The position numbers and the translations under genes are program-made. This document shows, piece by piece, positions 25,734-36,428 of a stretch of DNA of 64,000 bases. This stretch comes from Cryptomeria japonica. Lineage: Eukaryota > Streptophyta > Pinopsida > Cupressales > Cupressaceae. The notes under the pieces were generated by a model, which saw only the letters and a list, made by a program, of their open reading frames with translations, made no database searches and was not told the DNA's origin. Positions within the stretch are counted from its first letter, which is position 1. Each line of letters starts with the position of its first letter. Location of the stretch: the NCBI RefSeq assembly GCF_030272615.1, contig NC_081414.1, positions 304,810,164 to 304,874,163 of the forward strand, written 5' to 3'.

Positions 25734-26600
25734 TGGCATAAAAATTATCTATCCCTATCTTTGAAGCATCTGATTATAGTTTTTGGAAAGTAAAGATGAG
25801 AGGTTATCTAGTTTCTCTAGGTTACAACACTTGGAAGGTGGTGGAGACTAATTATGTACAACCGACAAATGGTCTTACTACTCCGGGTGAGATTCAAGCC
25901 TATGAAGAAAATGAAAAGGCAAGGTACACTATCTTCAAGTGCATTATCAAAAACTGAATTGACAAAATTTATTTCCTTAAATACTACTTATGAGATTTGG
26001 CAAAAGCTAAAAGAAATCTATGAAGGAAATGAGAGAGTTAAGTTAACAAAGAGGTTAACAGCTAAGCAAAGGTATGAAAACTTGAAGATGGAAGAAGGAG
26101 AAGATATAGTAAGCTAATTTGAGAAGGTTGACAACATAGTGAATGTAATCAAAGAACTCAGAGGCACTTTGAATGATCTTGATGACTCTACCGATGAGTT
26201 ACAGTGATAAGATCTCAGCTATTGAAGAAACCTATGATACGAAGAAGTTCACTAGAGAGTAGCTATTTGGTACCCTGACTACATTTGAAGTGATAAAGTT
26301 TGGAAAGGACAAAGACAAATTAGGGACAACATTCAAAGCAACTGAAGATGGTCTCGATGATGATGACAACCCAGATGAGATGGAAGCAAATTTTGTGATG
26401 ATATTGAAGAAAGGTACCGAAAAGTACAAAGGTATGTTACCCTTTAAATGTTTTAGATGTGAGAATATTGGTCACATAGCTACTAAATGTCTGAAAAAGG
26501 GAACAAGACAAAAGTTTAGAGAAAATAAAGGAAGGTTGGCATTTCAGATGATGAATCAGATTATGAAGAAGGTGATTGTTTATTTTTGGTAGAAAAGGAT
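25734..26600 (+). pseudogene. copia-1 gag
   Basis: Frames include PIFEASDYSFWKVKMRGYLV (gag N-terminus), then YNTWKVVETNYVQPT, then LKEIYEGNERVKLTKRLTAK, and a zinc knuckle CFRCENIGHIATKC (about 26449-26490; CX2CX4HX4C intact). Stops and frameshifts interrupt it. It would form the particle and bind RNA. Confidence 0.85.
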
Positions 26601-27540
26601 GCACCTAGGTTTGATATTTCTAAGATTGTTGCTACTGTATTTTATGCTAGAAGAGACAATAATTAATGGTTGATTGGTAGTGGATGCTCAAACCATATGA
26701 CTGGTGATAAGAGTAAGTTCATAAAGCTTGAAAAATATGATGGAGGTTATGTCAAGTTCAAAGATTATCAAACAACATAAATTATTGGGATTGGTTTAAT
26801 TACTTTGGAAAACATAACACTGACAATGTCTACTTTGTGAAGGGTTTGCATCATAATCTTTTGAGTGTTGGACAGATGTGTAAAAATGGATATAATGTTG
26901 TTTTTCAAGATAATGGATGTGAGATCTGGAAGGAGTCCAGAATGGTTATTGTGGCTGGAAGAAGGACAAATTAAAGTATGTATAAGCTGGAAGGAGCTGC
27001 ACGACACTGTTTGTTATCTCAACTTGATGATAGTTGGCTATGGCAACAGAGGATGTGTCAAATCAACTTTGATAATCTAGTGCATACCAGTTCAAGGAGT
27101 GCAGTGAGAGATTTTCCAAGATTGACCAAACCAAATAACAACATCTGCAAGGAATGTCAAGTAGACAAAGACCACATTCAGAGGAAAGGAGTATTCGTCC
27201 ACTAGATTACTGGATTTGGTACACACACAAAGTTATGTGGTCCAACCAGAACAAGGAGCTTGCAAGGTGAAATGTATTTCATATTATTGATTGATGATCA
27301 TTCTAGAATGACCTGGGTTGCATTTTTAAGAGATAAGTTTGAGACATAGAGAAATTCAAGATATTCAAGACAAAAGTTGAGAATGAGGTTGATAGGAAAA
27401 TCAAGTTTTTAAGGTCTGATAGAGGAGGAGAATTTATTTCTGATGAGTTTAACGATTTTTGTGAGAAACATGGCATTAGAAGACAGTTATCTGCCCCCCG
27501 AACACCACAACAAAATGGTGTAGTAGAAATAATGAACCAA
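26601..27540 (+). pseudogene. copia-1 protease and integrase remnants
   Basis: WLIGSGCSNHMTGDKSKF (about 26670) is the copia protease motif with the catalytic Asp of DSG changed to Gly. Next are a GAG-pre-integrase segment (HHNLLSVGQMCKNGYNVVF, then CKECQVDKDH) and the integrase core: LLIDDHSRMTWVAFL (27283 on), then [13 protein letters not shown] (27400 on), then [20 protein letters not shown] (to about 27550). Numerous stops. The first two acidic residues of the D,D,E triad are visible; the Glu region reads VVEIMN. Confidence 0.85.
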
Positions 27541-28700
27541 ACTATACAAGAGGCAACTAGAACTATGATGAAAGGAGCAAAATTACTAGAAGGTTTCAGG
27601 TTGAAAGATGATCCAAACATTGTTTACAAATTGAAGAAGGCTTTGTATGTACTAAAACAAGCCCCTAGAGCTTGGTATGGAAGGCTAGACAAGTACCTAA
27701 TTGATCAAGGATTTTAGAAAGGTTTAATTGACAACAATTTATATTTCAAGATTGATTAAGGTAAAATCCTAATTATTGTAGTATATGTTGATGATATAAT
27801 CTTTGGACGAAATGAAGGTATGTGTGGAAGATTTGCTAATGAGATGGAGAAGGAATTTGAGATCTCCATGATCGGTGAGCTAAATTTCTTCCTTGGTTTG
27901 CAAGTTAATCATAATGATAAAGGAATTTTCATTTCTTAGTCTAAGTACATCAAAGAGTTGTTAAAGAAGTTTGGGTTGGAGAATTCCAAACCGGTGTGAA
28001 CACCTATGACCACCGGATGCAAGTTAACCAAAGATGATAAATATCCTAAGGAAAATGCAAGTTACTACAAGCCAATGATTGGAGGACTATTATATTTGAC
28101 TACTACCAAATCAAATATCATGTATGCAGTTTGCTTGGCAACCATATTTTAGCAAGAACCAAAAGAATCACATGTTGTGGCAGTAAAAAGGATTTTTAAA
28201 TATCTAAAAGGCATATAAGAGTTTGGTTTGTGGTATCCTAGGAACTTAGATTTTACCTTGAGTGCTTATATAGATGCAGTCTAGGTCGGAAGTGTTGATG
28301 ACATAAAAAGTACAAGTGGAGGAGAATTGTTTCTTGGCTCCCAGTTGGTTTCTTGGTTGAGTAAGAAGCAGGACTCTATGCATCTATCTTCAACTAAAGA
28401 AAAATAGATTACAACATCTTCATGTTGCACACATATTTTTTAATGGATGAAGCAAACTCTAAAGGACATTGGTGTAAAATTTGATGACCCTATCTCGATC
28501 ATGTGTGACAATACCAGTGCAATAAATATTTCAAAGAATTTGGTACAACATTCCAAGACAAAGCACATATCCATTCGGTACCAATTCTTGAGGGAAAAGT
28601 GTTGGATAATGAAGTAAGACTTGAATATGCACCTACAAAGGAACAAATTGTAGATATCTTCACTTAGGCATTGTGTAAAGATACTTTCAAGTATCTCCAA
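27541..28700 (+). pseudogene. copia-1 reverse transcriptase/RNase H remnant
   Basis: Integrase jumps directly into late [22 protein letters not shown] (27623 on), then VYVDDIIFG (about 27782-27808, catalytic YVDD kept), then EFEISMIGELNFFLGLQV, then SYYKPMIGGLLYL. It is followed by RNase H with ITTSSCC, ISIMCDNTSAINIS (28495 on) and HSKTKHISIRYQFLRE. The integrase C-terminus and first half of RT are deleted near 27570. In-frame TAG/TAA codons are frequent. Confidence 0.88.
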
Positions 28701-28799
28701 TAGAAGTTAGGGGTATTACCCCTTTCTAGTTTCAACTAATGTGCATTTGGATGTGCATTGATCCAATGAGTAGCTTGCATATTCTTTTTCTAGACTGAT

Positions 28800-28948
28800 G
28801 CTTGAGTGCTTCCTCTTAGGGGGAGCAAGAGTGAATTTCATATGGGGAGTTTTGCCCACCTTCATCATTGTTGTCAAAGGGGGAGAGAGTGTATGTTGAT
28901 ATGTTTATAATTCTGATGGATGTTGTCATCAATGGAAAGGGGGGAGAT
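28800..28948 (+). other. copia-1 multiple polypurine tracts
   Basis: TTAGGGGGAGCAAG (about 28818), AAAGGGGGAGAGAG (about 28878) and GGAAAGGGGGGAGAT (28934-28948) precede the 3' LTR. The last directly abuts the LTR start TGTTAGCATTATG and is the functional-type tract. Confidence 0.75.
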
Positions 28949-29100
28949 TGTTAGCATTATGTTATATGTAGTCATTGATGTCAAATCCTATAGTCCGGTT
29001 AGGTCCAAATGTGGTATATTGAAAAACAGTGGAAGATAGGTACATGTATGTGATGTTGATGGTTATTTCATGATTTCTTGGAAGATTTGGATTCTCGAAA

Positions 29101-30159
29101 GATTCACTAATAAACCAGTTAAGATAAATGCAAACCAAATAGAAAAGAAATCATTCACCCACAAAAGCACAATCACTATAACACAAGATATTTGACGTGG
29201 AAACCCAAATGGGAAAAACCACGGTGAGCAGAAACTCACAAGTAACTATCTGCAGAATAGAAACCAGACCGGTTAAGGTCAGACTGGTTAAGGTCATACA
29301 ATGTTCTTCACTAGAACAGATCCTATTAGGAATATGGATCTTTGTTAGGAGATAAGTCCTGTTAAAGACTACCTTGTTAAAGGATTTCAGATCCACAATT
29401 GTGAACCACCTTGTTAGAGGATTTACAAAGGCTTTGTTGGGCCTACTCGGTTAAGGGTTTCAAACTTGTTGAAGATATTAGTAATCAACAAGTGAATGAT
29501 CTAGATAATAGCACAATATGCTTAATTATATCCTTGACATCACATTGTTAATGCATTTCAACATTACTTTCTTCAATATCTCCACACTCTGTCTCTTCAC
29601 ATAGACCTAATCTTCTCTTCAATGATCGCACATAACCTCTTCTATTCTATCTCCCATACTCTATCTCATACATGCAAACCCTAGACATGATGTCCTTATA
29701 AAGGAATCTGATTTCAAGTCGGTCCAATAGGATTAGACGACAAGTTCCTAGGTTCAGTGCATCTAGACACATTTGGTAACATGACACAAAATCACCGTCA
29801 AAGTGTTGGTGGATGATAACTCATCACACATTACAGTAATACCAGTTAATACAATATACCGATTACCGGTTGTCAAAAATGAAGACTGGTAGATCAAAGT
29901 GTTCCGATCAAAAGTTAACTACCGCTTGGTTCCTTCGTACCACTTGAGCTCCTTGAACCGCTTGGGATCCTTGTACCGCTTGGGGTCTTCATACAATTTG
30001 TGACCGATAAACCATTTTCTACAAAACACCGATAGTCCAAAGACTATACATCCAATAATACACAATACCGGCTGGAGCAATTACCGATTGAGCATGACTC
30101 ATACATCAAGAAAGTGTGTGTCCATCAATGATAATAAAAACATCATCAAAATGCCAACA
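29101..30159 (-). repeat. copia-2 3' LTR, truncated
   Basis: Starts (minus) TGTTGGCATTTTGATGATG at 30159 and matches 35365-36428. It lacks about the last 90 bp of the 5' copy, because at 29099-29103 it is fused to the copia-1 LTR. It has four 18-bp TACCGCTTGGGGTCYTCR units (29920-29991) and a 16-bp local duplication of GGTTAAGGTCAGACTG-type sequence near 29270-29300. Confidence 0.92.
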
Positions 30160-30380
30160 ATCTCCCCCTTTGGCATTGATGGAAACACTTAGGAAAATTT
30201 TAACATCTAAGTGTTTTTACAACAAAATTGCCATAATCAAAATTACTCCCCCTAAGCATATACACTATCCCTTTTGCAAAAATTACAATGTACACTATTT
30301 CCCAAAATGGTAACATAAAAGTATACATGAAATGGTAACGTTCACTAAAATTTTAATGTACACTACTCCCCCTTTGCCAA
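30160..30380 (-). other. copia-2 multiple polypurine tracts
   Basis: On the minus strand: CAAAGGGGGAGATTG adjoining the LTR (30160-30173), CTTAGGGGGAGTAAT (about 30243-30257) and CAAAGGGGGAGTAGTG (about 30363-30378). Three AGGGGGAG tracts upstream of the 3' LTR fit the Sirevirus signature. Confidence 0.75.
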
Positions 30381-30558
30381 CAATGACAAAGTAATGCAGA
30401 ATAATCCCTTTTTGCATTTATAAAAAAAATAGAGTAGATGTTTATGACAATAAGGAATGAAATTTCTCAAAAACAGATTTGAGGTCCTACACAAAAGTTT
30501 TCATGGCCAATGTCCATGACTCAAGTAATGAGGTAGCAACCTCACTTTCAGTCTTCAT

Positions 30559-33513
30559 CTAGAATGCTAGTTCCTCCATTGCATCAATGGTACTCAACTC
30601 TTGAGTTACCGTGATAGCTTCCAAGTTGAGAAAACATTTCTGAAGAATCTGCAATATTGGCAACAGGAGTAGTTGAAGCTCCTGCAGATCTTTAGTCCGA
30701 TTGTTGATCTCTGAGTTCATCTTGGCAGTCTGAAGCTGATAATGATGAACCGTTTGCCCATATGTAGTGAATGAATCACATGGCATCTTGAAATTGCTGA
30801 TATAAGCCTGTAACTCTGATTGGAGTTGAGCTTTCTGTTTAAGCACATCGTCACAAAATAGATGGGGTTGGCAGTTTTTACTCAACAGTAATCTACCTTC
30901 ACCCATAGCAACACTGATATCATTCAGTTGTTTTGGTAGTTGTGTCCACAGTTCATTAATTTGCTTGACTAAGGCAACATTGAGTGCATTTTCATGGTTC
31001 TTCTTTGCAGTTGCTTTAGCAACATCTTCCAATCATTGTACCTAGTCCTCCACTATGCTACACAAAAGTTTAAGCTTGGATAGAGAGGAATCGGTACTAG
31101 GGAGGTTGGTACCAGGAATTAGACTCGTGAGGGTGTCAACTGCAATTTGTATGACATCATGTTCTTTCTTCCTTCGTAACTCTTCCAGTCTCTCCTGTGC
31201 AAGTTTGATGCCTCGTAGTAGCTCAGACTCATCTGCTGATTGAAGATCAATAGGACTGATGGTATCAACCTGTTTGGTTTGATCAGCGGTTGCCTTAGGA
31301 TTCTCAGCTTGTTTGTTCTTCTCCGCTTCCTTCTCCTCTTCTTCTTTTTTCTTATCTTCCTCCTTCTTCCTTTCTTCTTCCTTCCTCTTGTCTTCTTCTT
31401 TCTTCTTCTCTTCTTCTTTCCTCTTCTCCTCTTCTTTCCTCTTCTCCTCTTCCTTCCTGTTCTCCTCTTCTTTCCTGTTCTCCTCTTCTTTCCTCTTCTC
31501 CTCCTCTTTCTTCTTCTCTTCCTCTTTCTTCTTCACTTCCTCTAGAGTGACATCCTCACTATCTAATGCATCAACATCAATAGGATCAATTTCCTCTGTC
31601 TCTCTTTCACCTTCATTGTCAAATACTTTATCCGATTTGCCTGATGATAGGTCAAGTTCTTGTTCAGCCTTCTTATTGGCTTCAGATGCTTTGTGTATTC
31701 TAACAGCAGCTTTGACATGCATATGTGTGTCCTTTTCCACTTCAGAAGCTTTACCTTCTAGTAGCCCGAGTCTTCTCCTTCTCATGAAGAAGATGCCTTT
31801 GTTCTTATCCATTATTTCAAACAACTCAGAATTTGAAGCATCAGGAAAATATTGTGCAAAATTTTTCTCCCTGATCTCCTATTCTCTTTAAATGGTAATG
31901 TGCCATTTGTTATCTAAAGAATTATGCAAAGAATCTGTTGTAACCGATCTAATCTTAGATGGTGACCGATCATTAATACACAAGTATTTAATGACTTCCT
32001 ATTCTACCTTTTCTTTCTCATTATCATTAAAATCATCAAAATACTCCTTTAAATCATCAAGTGCTTTTCTCCTAATATTCTTAATTGTCCTCTGACAATG
32101 TGTCATTGGTTTATAAGAGGAGATGTCTATATTTATTGGTGCTGAAGCTGCACGAACATTACTGGTAGACTTTGTCTTCTTCCTTGATTGCCTTGTCTTC
32201 TTTGTTTGAATTTTCGGTTCAGTGTCCTCTAACTTCGATGAGTTAGTTTTGGTTTTCCGCTTCCTCTCAAATACCTTTGCTGGAATAACCTCAGGTTTCT
32301 TCTTAGCTGGTGACTGCTTGGTCACTTTCAAACTGGCAGAGGTAACCGATGTAAATACCGATGGCACTACTTTTCCCTTTTTTTATTTTGGGTCTTCAAC
32401 TGGTGTGACCCTCTCCCAGAAGGTACTGATTCTCTTTTTCTTTGCATCCAATGGTGAGGCAAGTAGGGTAGAGGCATACTCAATCAACATGTCATTCATC
32501 ACTTCATACCCCATAGTTTCAACTACTTCCTTTATGGGTTCCACCGCTTCCATTATGCATTCATCTATCCTTATTGTGAAGCAGATGTCATCTTCATACT
32601 TCTTCACAATATCATCAAATATCCTCATTCTCTAGCTCATCTTCTGCTTGAATTCATCAAAATATTTATTCAGAACCTCAAGATAGGTAGTTACCACTAC
32701 TTGTAGACTTTCCTTAATTTTTCTAGAGACCGGTAGGTCAGTAGACCATTGCACATCACCTACTCCAGGTAAATAACCTTGAAAATAAAAGAATAAGCCA
32801 ACCAGAAGTTGTCCAAACTTGAACCTTAGAGAATTACCCTGTTTGATGGACTTCATATTCAACAACAATTGCTTCTGTAGACAGGTACATAGGTCAAATG
32901 TAGTGTCTTCCTTGATCATTTTGTAAGCAACATTCACCATAGCAGCAGGGACATAATTCATTTTGCTAGCATAAAACACCCAGTAACCAATCACCATGCA
33001 AGCATATTTTACTAGATCATCAAAGATGGTGTTGACAATCATCACCTGTTGGTCACTCACAGAACCGGTGAGCTTTGTCATTTCAGTTTTGGTGACCTTT
33101 CGTAGAGATTGCACCTCTCCAATATTGCAGAAACTGGTGGCATGAATTGCTTCCAGTGTTATGTCATGGGTCCACTCGAGATACATCTTGTCACCATGCA
33201 CTCTGCTAAGGATGATGCGAATATGTTCTTCTGTGAACTCTTCCAAAAAATACACCGCATTGTGTAGTTTCATCTTCTCAAGGACACTATACTCGGGTTT
33301 GATCTTCTTGTCATCCCCACAGAACATACTTAGCTGGGAATGAATCACTAGGGATCCTAGGTCTTCCAATTTACAGTCTATATACCTTGAAATATCTCCC
33401 TCAACAATAACTCTGACGAGTATTTGAGATAGGGCATTATATTTTATTTTCTTTTGGAGAAATTCAGCTAATTCTTCAGGTGCACTAGAACCAGAGTGTG
33501 ATGCAGAAGCCAT
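30559..33513 (-). pseudogene. copia-2 accessory ORF, 984 codons, family not recognised
   Basis: From ATG 33513 one minus-strand frame reaches TAA/TAG at 30559 without a frameshift, interrupted only by stops at 32632, 32383, 31999, two near 31880-31895, 31042 and 31033. The N-terminal 293 codons are globular (FLQKKIKYNALSQILVRVIV, then VNTIFDDLVKYACMVIGYWV, then RFKFGQLLVGLFFYFQGYLP) and include two hydrophobic stretches. The middle is very basic (about codons 383-440). Codons about 657-735 form a (K/R)KEEE hexapeptide repeat, and the C-terminus is helical. It occupies the place of env-like ORFs in some Sireviruses, but I see no signal peptide. Function unknown. Confidence 0.8.
31315..31545 (-). 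repeat. 18-bp coding minisatellite ((K/R)KEEE)n in accessory ORF
   Basis: About eleven 18-bp units of TTCCTCTTCTTTCCTCTTC type (plus strand) encode, on the minus strand, tandem KRKEEE/NRKEEE/KKKEED hexapeptides. The translation predicts a single highly charged alpha-helix. The opposite strand is open too, giving Ser/Phe-rich shadow frames. Confidence 0.9.
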
Positions 33514-33949
33514 GATAAGAGAGAATTTTGAGAAATACCTTCACAATCTAAAATTTAGGGTTTGCCAATGTCGCCCACAATACACCACTTCGATTGCTCG
33601 ATTACCGCTTAGTGTTCTTCACTGATAGATTGAAAAAGATCTCAAGATTCCTCTGCAAGATTTTTTAATTCACTTTGAATCACTAGACGAATTGCTCTTT
33701 GTCACTTTGCTCTTAAAAATTCTTCTCTTGAAAACAGATAAGTGAAAATGATGACGAAAACCCTTTTAAACAAACTTTTACCTACCATAATAAATGCATC
33801 ACCGTTAAGGCACAAACCCTAATTTTGCCTTTTAACACTTCAAATCTTCTGCGGATTGATAGGTAACATATACCAATTAAGGTCTTTATCGATATAAACT
33901 GGCGGTTTGAAATATTTCACTGATATGTTCCCCTAAGCTTTTCTGAAGC

Positions 33950-35209
33950 TCAGTTTGCCGATTCAGAGACTTCCACACTAGGTGTAGAAACCGGTTCATC
34001 CCGTGACACTTCTTCTGGTTTCTTTTTCCAAGTTTTATTCATTTCTGTTTGAATGGTTTCAACATTAATCTTCCCTTCTGGAGTGATCGGTATATCATCC
34101 GATAGGTTCTTTCTCAGTCTGCAAGTTCTGGTAGTGTGTCCTGGTTTGTTGCAATGATAGCATACCATTCCAGGTGTTCTCCATGGTCCATTATTCATAC
34201 TTACATTCTTCCTTCTGCATGTTGCAGCAGTGTGACTGCTACCACAACAGATCAAACAAGTTGCTCTCCAACCAATTGCCGCTTGATAACCACCTGACCG
34301 ATGGTCATAGGTATTGTACCGGTTGGGATTCCGATTCACAGAAGGTTCCGGGATAACTCCTTGAGTCCTTGGAGGATATCTCCTAGTGTTGTACAAAACT
34401 GACCAACATTCAAATGCTTTATGCCCAAACTTGTTGCATGCATAACAATTTCCATTGAATCTATTGGATCTAGGCATATTGTTTTGTAAATAAGGAAAAT
34501 TGTTGTAGGCCTTGCTTCTACACACATTAGCAATGTGTCCTTCTTTGAGACAATTAAAGTAAACAGGTTTAAATTTTTGCTTACCTTTATCCTTGGATGT
34601 CGGTTGCTTCTTTGATGCTTCAGCTTTTGTTCCAGAGGTCTCACCTTCCTCATACCCAGAGAAACCAAGTTCAGTGGTATTCTTTACTAGCTTTGTCGAT
34701 TCTAGCTTTTGCTCTAGCTTAGCAGTACTCTGATTGAATTTGGCAAGTATCTCCTTTGACTCAGTAAGTTCCTTGGAAATAGTAGCATTAGATTCCATCA
34801 AGGTTGCATTCTCAGAAATAGCCATGTTTAGTTCACCTTGCATTTCTTCTTTTTCCACTTTACTCTCTTGGAGGTGAGCGGTAAGGGCACTGATTTCTTG
34901 CTTTAGCTTGGAGATCTCATGATCTTTGTCTTTTACTAGATCTTTAGCTTTCCTTCTGTTCTCAAGCTCTTGACACATTCTGATAGTCAGTCCTTCCAAC
35001 TCTTTTCTCAGATTGGCTTTAGATTCATTCAATTTTTCAACTTCTTCAACTAGGGCATCCATGTCTGCTTCATTAGAAGAGCTATTTTCAGTAAGTTCCA
35101 TCAGTTTTTCAGCATGCTCTCTTCTTTTGGCCAAAGAGGCTTTACACTTGACTTTGAGTTCATCATAGGCTCTCTCAATCTGAGTGAGATGATGAGTAAG
35201 TTCCCTCAC
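33950..35209 (-). pseudogene. copia-2 gag fragment: coiled coil plus four zinc knuckles
   Basis: 419 codons. The frame is open upstream to a TAA near 35235, and the first listed codon (35209) is GTG, so the start is insecure. Residues 1-170 form a long Lys/Glu/Leu-rich coiled coil. A Lys-rich stretch (195-215) is followed by knuckles at 217-230 (first Cys replaced by Tyr), 255-268, 318-331 and 350-363; the last three keep CX2CX4HX4C. The copia capsid (UBN2-like) region expected before the coiled coil is absent: only about 50 bp separate the primer site from this frame. No internal stop, in contrast to the accessory ORF. Confidence 0.88.
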
Positions 35210-35258
35210 ACCATATTCCCCATATCTCCTTCCAAGTGGTTAGACTTATAGAAAGGTT

Positions 35259-35271
35259 GGCTCTGATACCA
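35259..35271 (-). other. copia-2 primer-binding site (tRNA-iMet)
   Basis: The minus strand reads TGGTATCAGAGCC, an exact match to the initiator-Met tRNA complement, two bases after the LTR end (...TTCATCA). Confidence 0.95.
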
Positions 35272-35273
35272 AT

Positions 35274-36428
35274 TGATGAATACTAAGAGGGGGGGGGTGA
35301 ATTAGTATACCAAAAAATACTATAAACAAACTTTTAAATAGTTTAGCAGATAACCGATACAGAAGATTCACTAATAAACTGGTTAAGATAAATGCAAACC
35401 AAATAGAAAACAAAGCATTCACCCACAAAAGCACAATCACCATAACACAAGATATTTGATGTGGAAACCCAAATGGGAAAAACCACGGTGAGCGAAAACT
35501 CACAAGTAACTATCTGCAGAATAGAAACCAGACCGGTTAAGGTCATACAATGTTCTTCACCAGAACAGATACTGTTAGGAATCTAGATCTTTGTTAGGAG
35601 ATAAGTCCTGTTAAAGACTACCTTCTTAAAGGATTTCAGATCCATAATTGTGAACCACCTTGTTAGAGGATTTACAAAGGTTTTGTTGGGCCTACCCGGT
35701 TAAGGGTTTTAGACTTGTCGAAGATATTAGTAATCAACAAGTGAATGATCTAGATAATAGCACAATATGCTTAATTAGATCCTTGACAACACATTGTTAA
35801 TGCATTTCAGCATTACTTCAGTCTTCAATATCTCCACACTCTGTCTCTTCACATAGACCTAATCTTCTCTTCAATGATTGCACATAACCTCTTCTATTCT
35901 ATCTCTCATACTCTATCTCATACATGCAAGCCCTAGACATGATTTCCTTATAAAGGAATCTGATTTCATGTCGATCCAATAGGATTAGACTACAAGTTCC
36001 TAGGTTCAGTGCATCTAGACACATTTGGTAACACGACACAAAATCACTGCCAAAGTGTCGGTGGATGATAACTCATCACACATTACAGTAATATCGGTTA
36101 ATACAATATACCGATTACCAATTGTCAAAAATGAAGACTGGTAGATCAAAGTGTTCCGATCAAAAGTTAACTACCACTTGGTTCTTCGTACCGCTTGAGC
36201 TCCTCGAACCGCTTGGGATCCTCATACCACTTGGGGTCTTCATACCACTTGCGGTCTTCATACAATCTGTGACCGGTAAAACATTTTCTGTAAAACACCG
36301 ATAGTCTAAAGACTATACATCCAATAATACACAATATCGGTTGGAGCAATTACCAGTTGAGCATAACTCATACATCAAGAAAGTGTGTGTCCATCAATGA
36401 CAATCAAAACATCATCAAAATGCCAACA
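35274..36428 (-). repeat. copia-2 5' LTR (1155 bp)
   Basis: Begins (minus) TGTTGGCATTTTG at 36428 and ends CCCCTCTTAGTATTCATCA at 35274. It is intact, with five 18-bp units (36172-36260) where the 3' LTR has four. Confidence 0.93.

Larger units (their letters stand above)
24699..29100 (+). mobile_element. Sirevirus-like Ty1/copia element (copia-1), 3' LTR truncated
   Basis: 5' LTR 24699-25669, tRNA-iMet primer site 25672-25684, gag and pol remnants 25730-28700, several GGGGGAG purine tracts, main polypurine tract 28935-28948, and the first 150 bp of the 3' LTR (28949-29100). The LTR starts TGTWAGCATTATGTTATATG and the 5' copy ends ATTCAACA. Repeated purine tracts before the 3' LTR are a described Sirevirus feature. 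pol carries many stops plus a large internal deletion. Confidence 0.88.
29101..36428 (-). mobile_element. pol-less Sirevirus-like element (copia-2) with giant accessory ORF
   Basis: On the minus strand: 5' LTR 36428-35274, tRNA-iMet primer site 35271-35259, gag fragment 35209-33950, accessory frame 33513-30559, polypurine tracts and 3' LTR 30159-29101 (inner edge lost). The internal region is about 5.1 kb. No protease, integrase, RT or RNase H motif is seen on either strand, so the element could only have moved with enzymes supplied in trans. The two LTR copies differ by roughly 5-6% in the stretch I compared, so the insertion is not recent. Confidence 0.9.

Noticed and set aside
31240-31891. 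Plus-strand frames rich in Ser/Phe/Leu opposite the accessory ORF
   Set aside because: Antisense reading of the KEEE-coding minisatellite; the minus strand continues the long frame in both directions.
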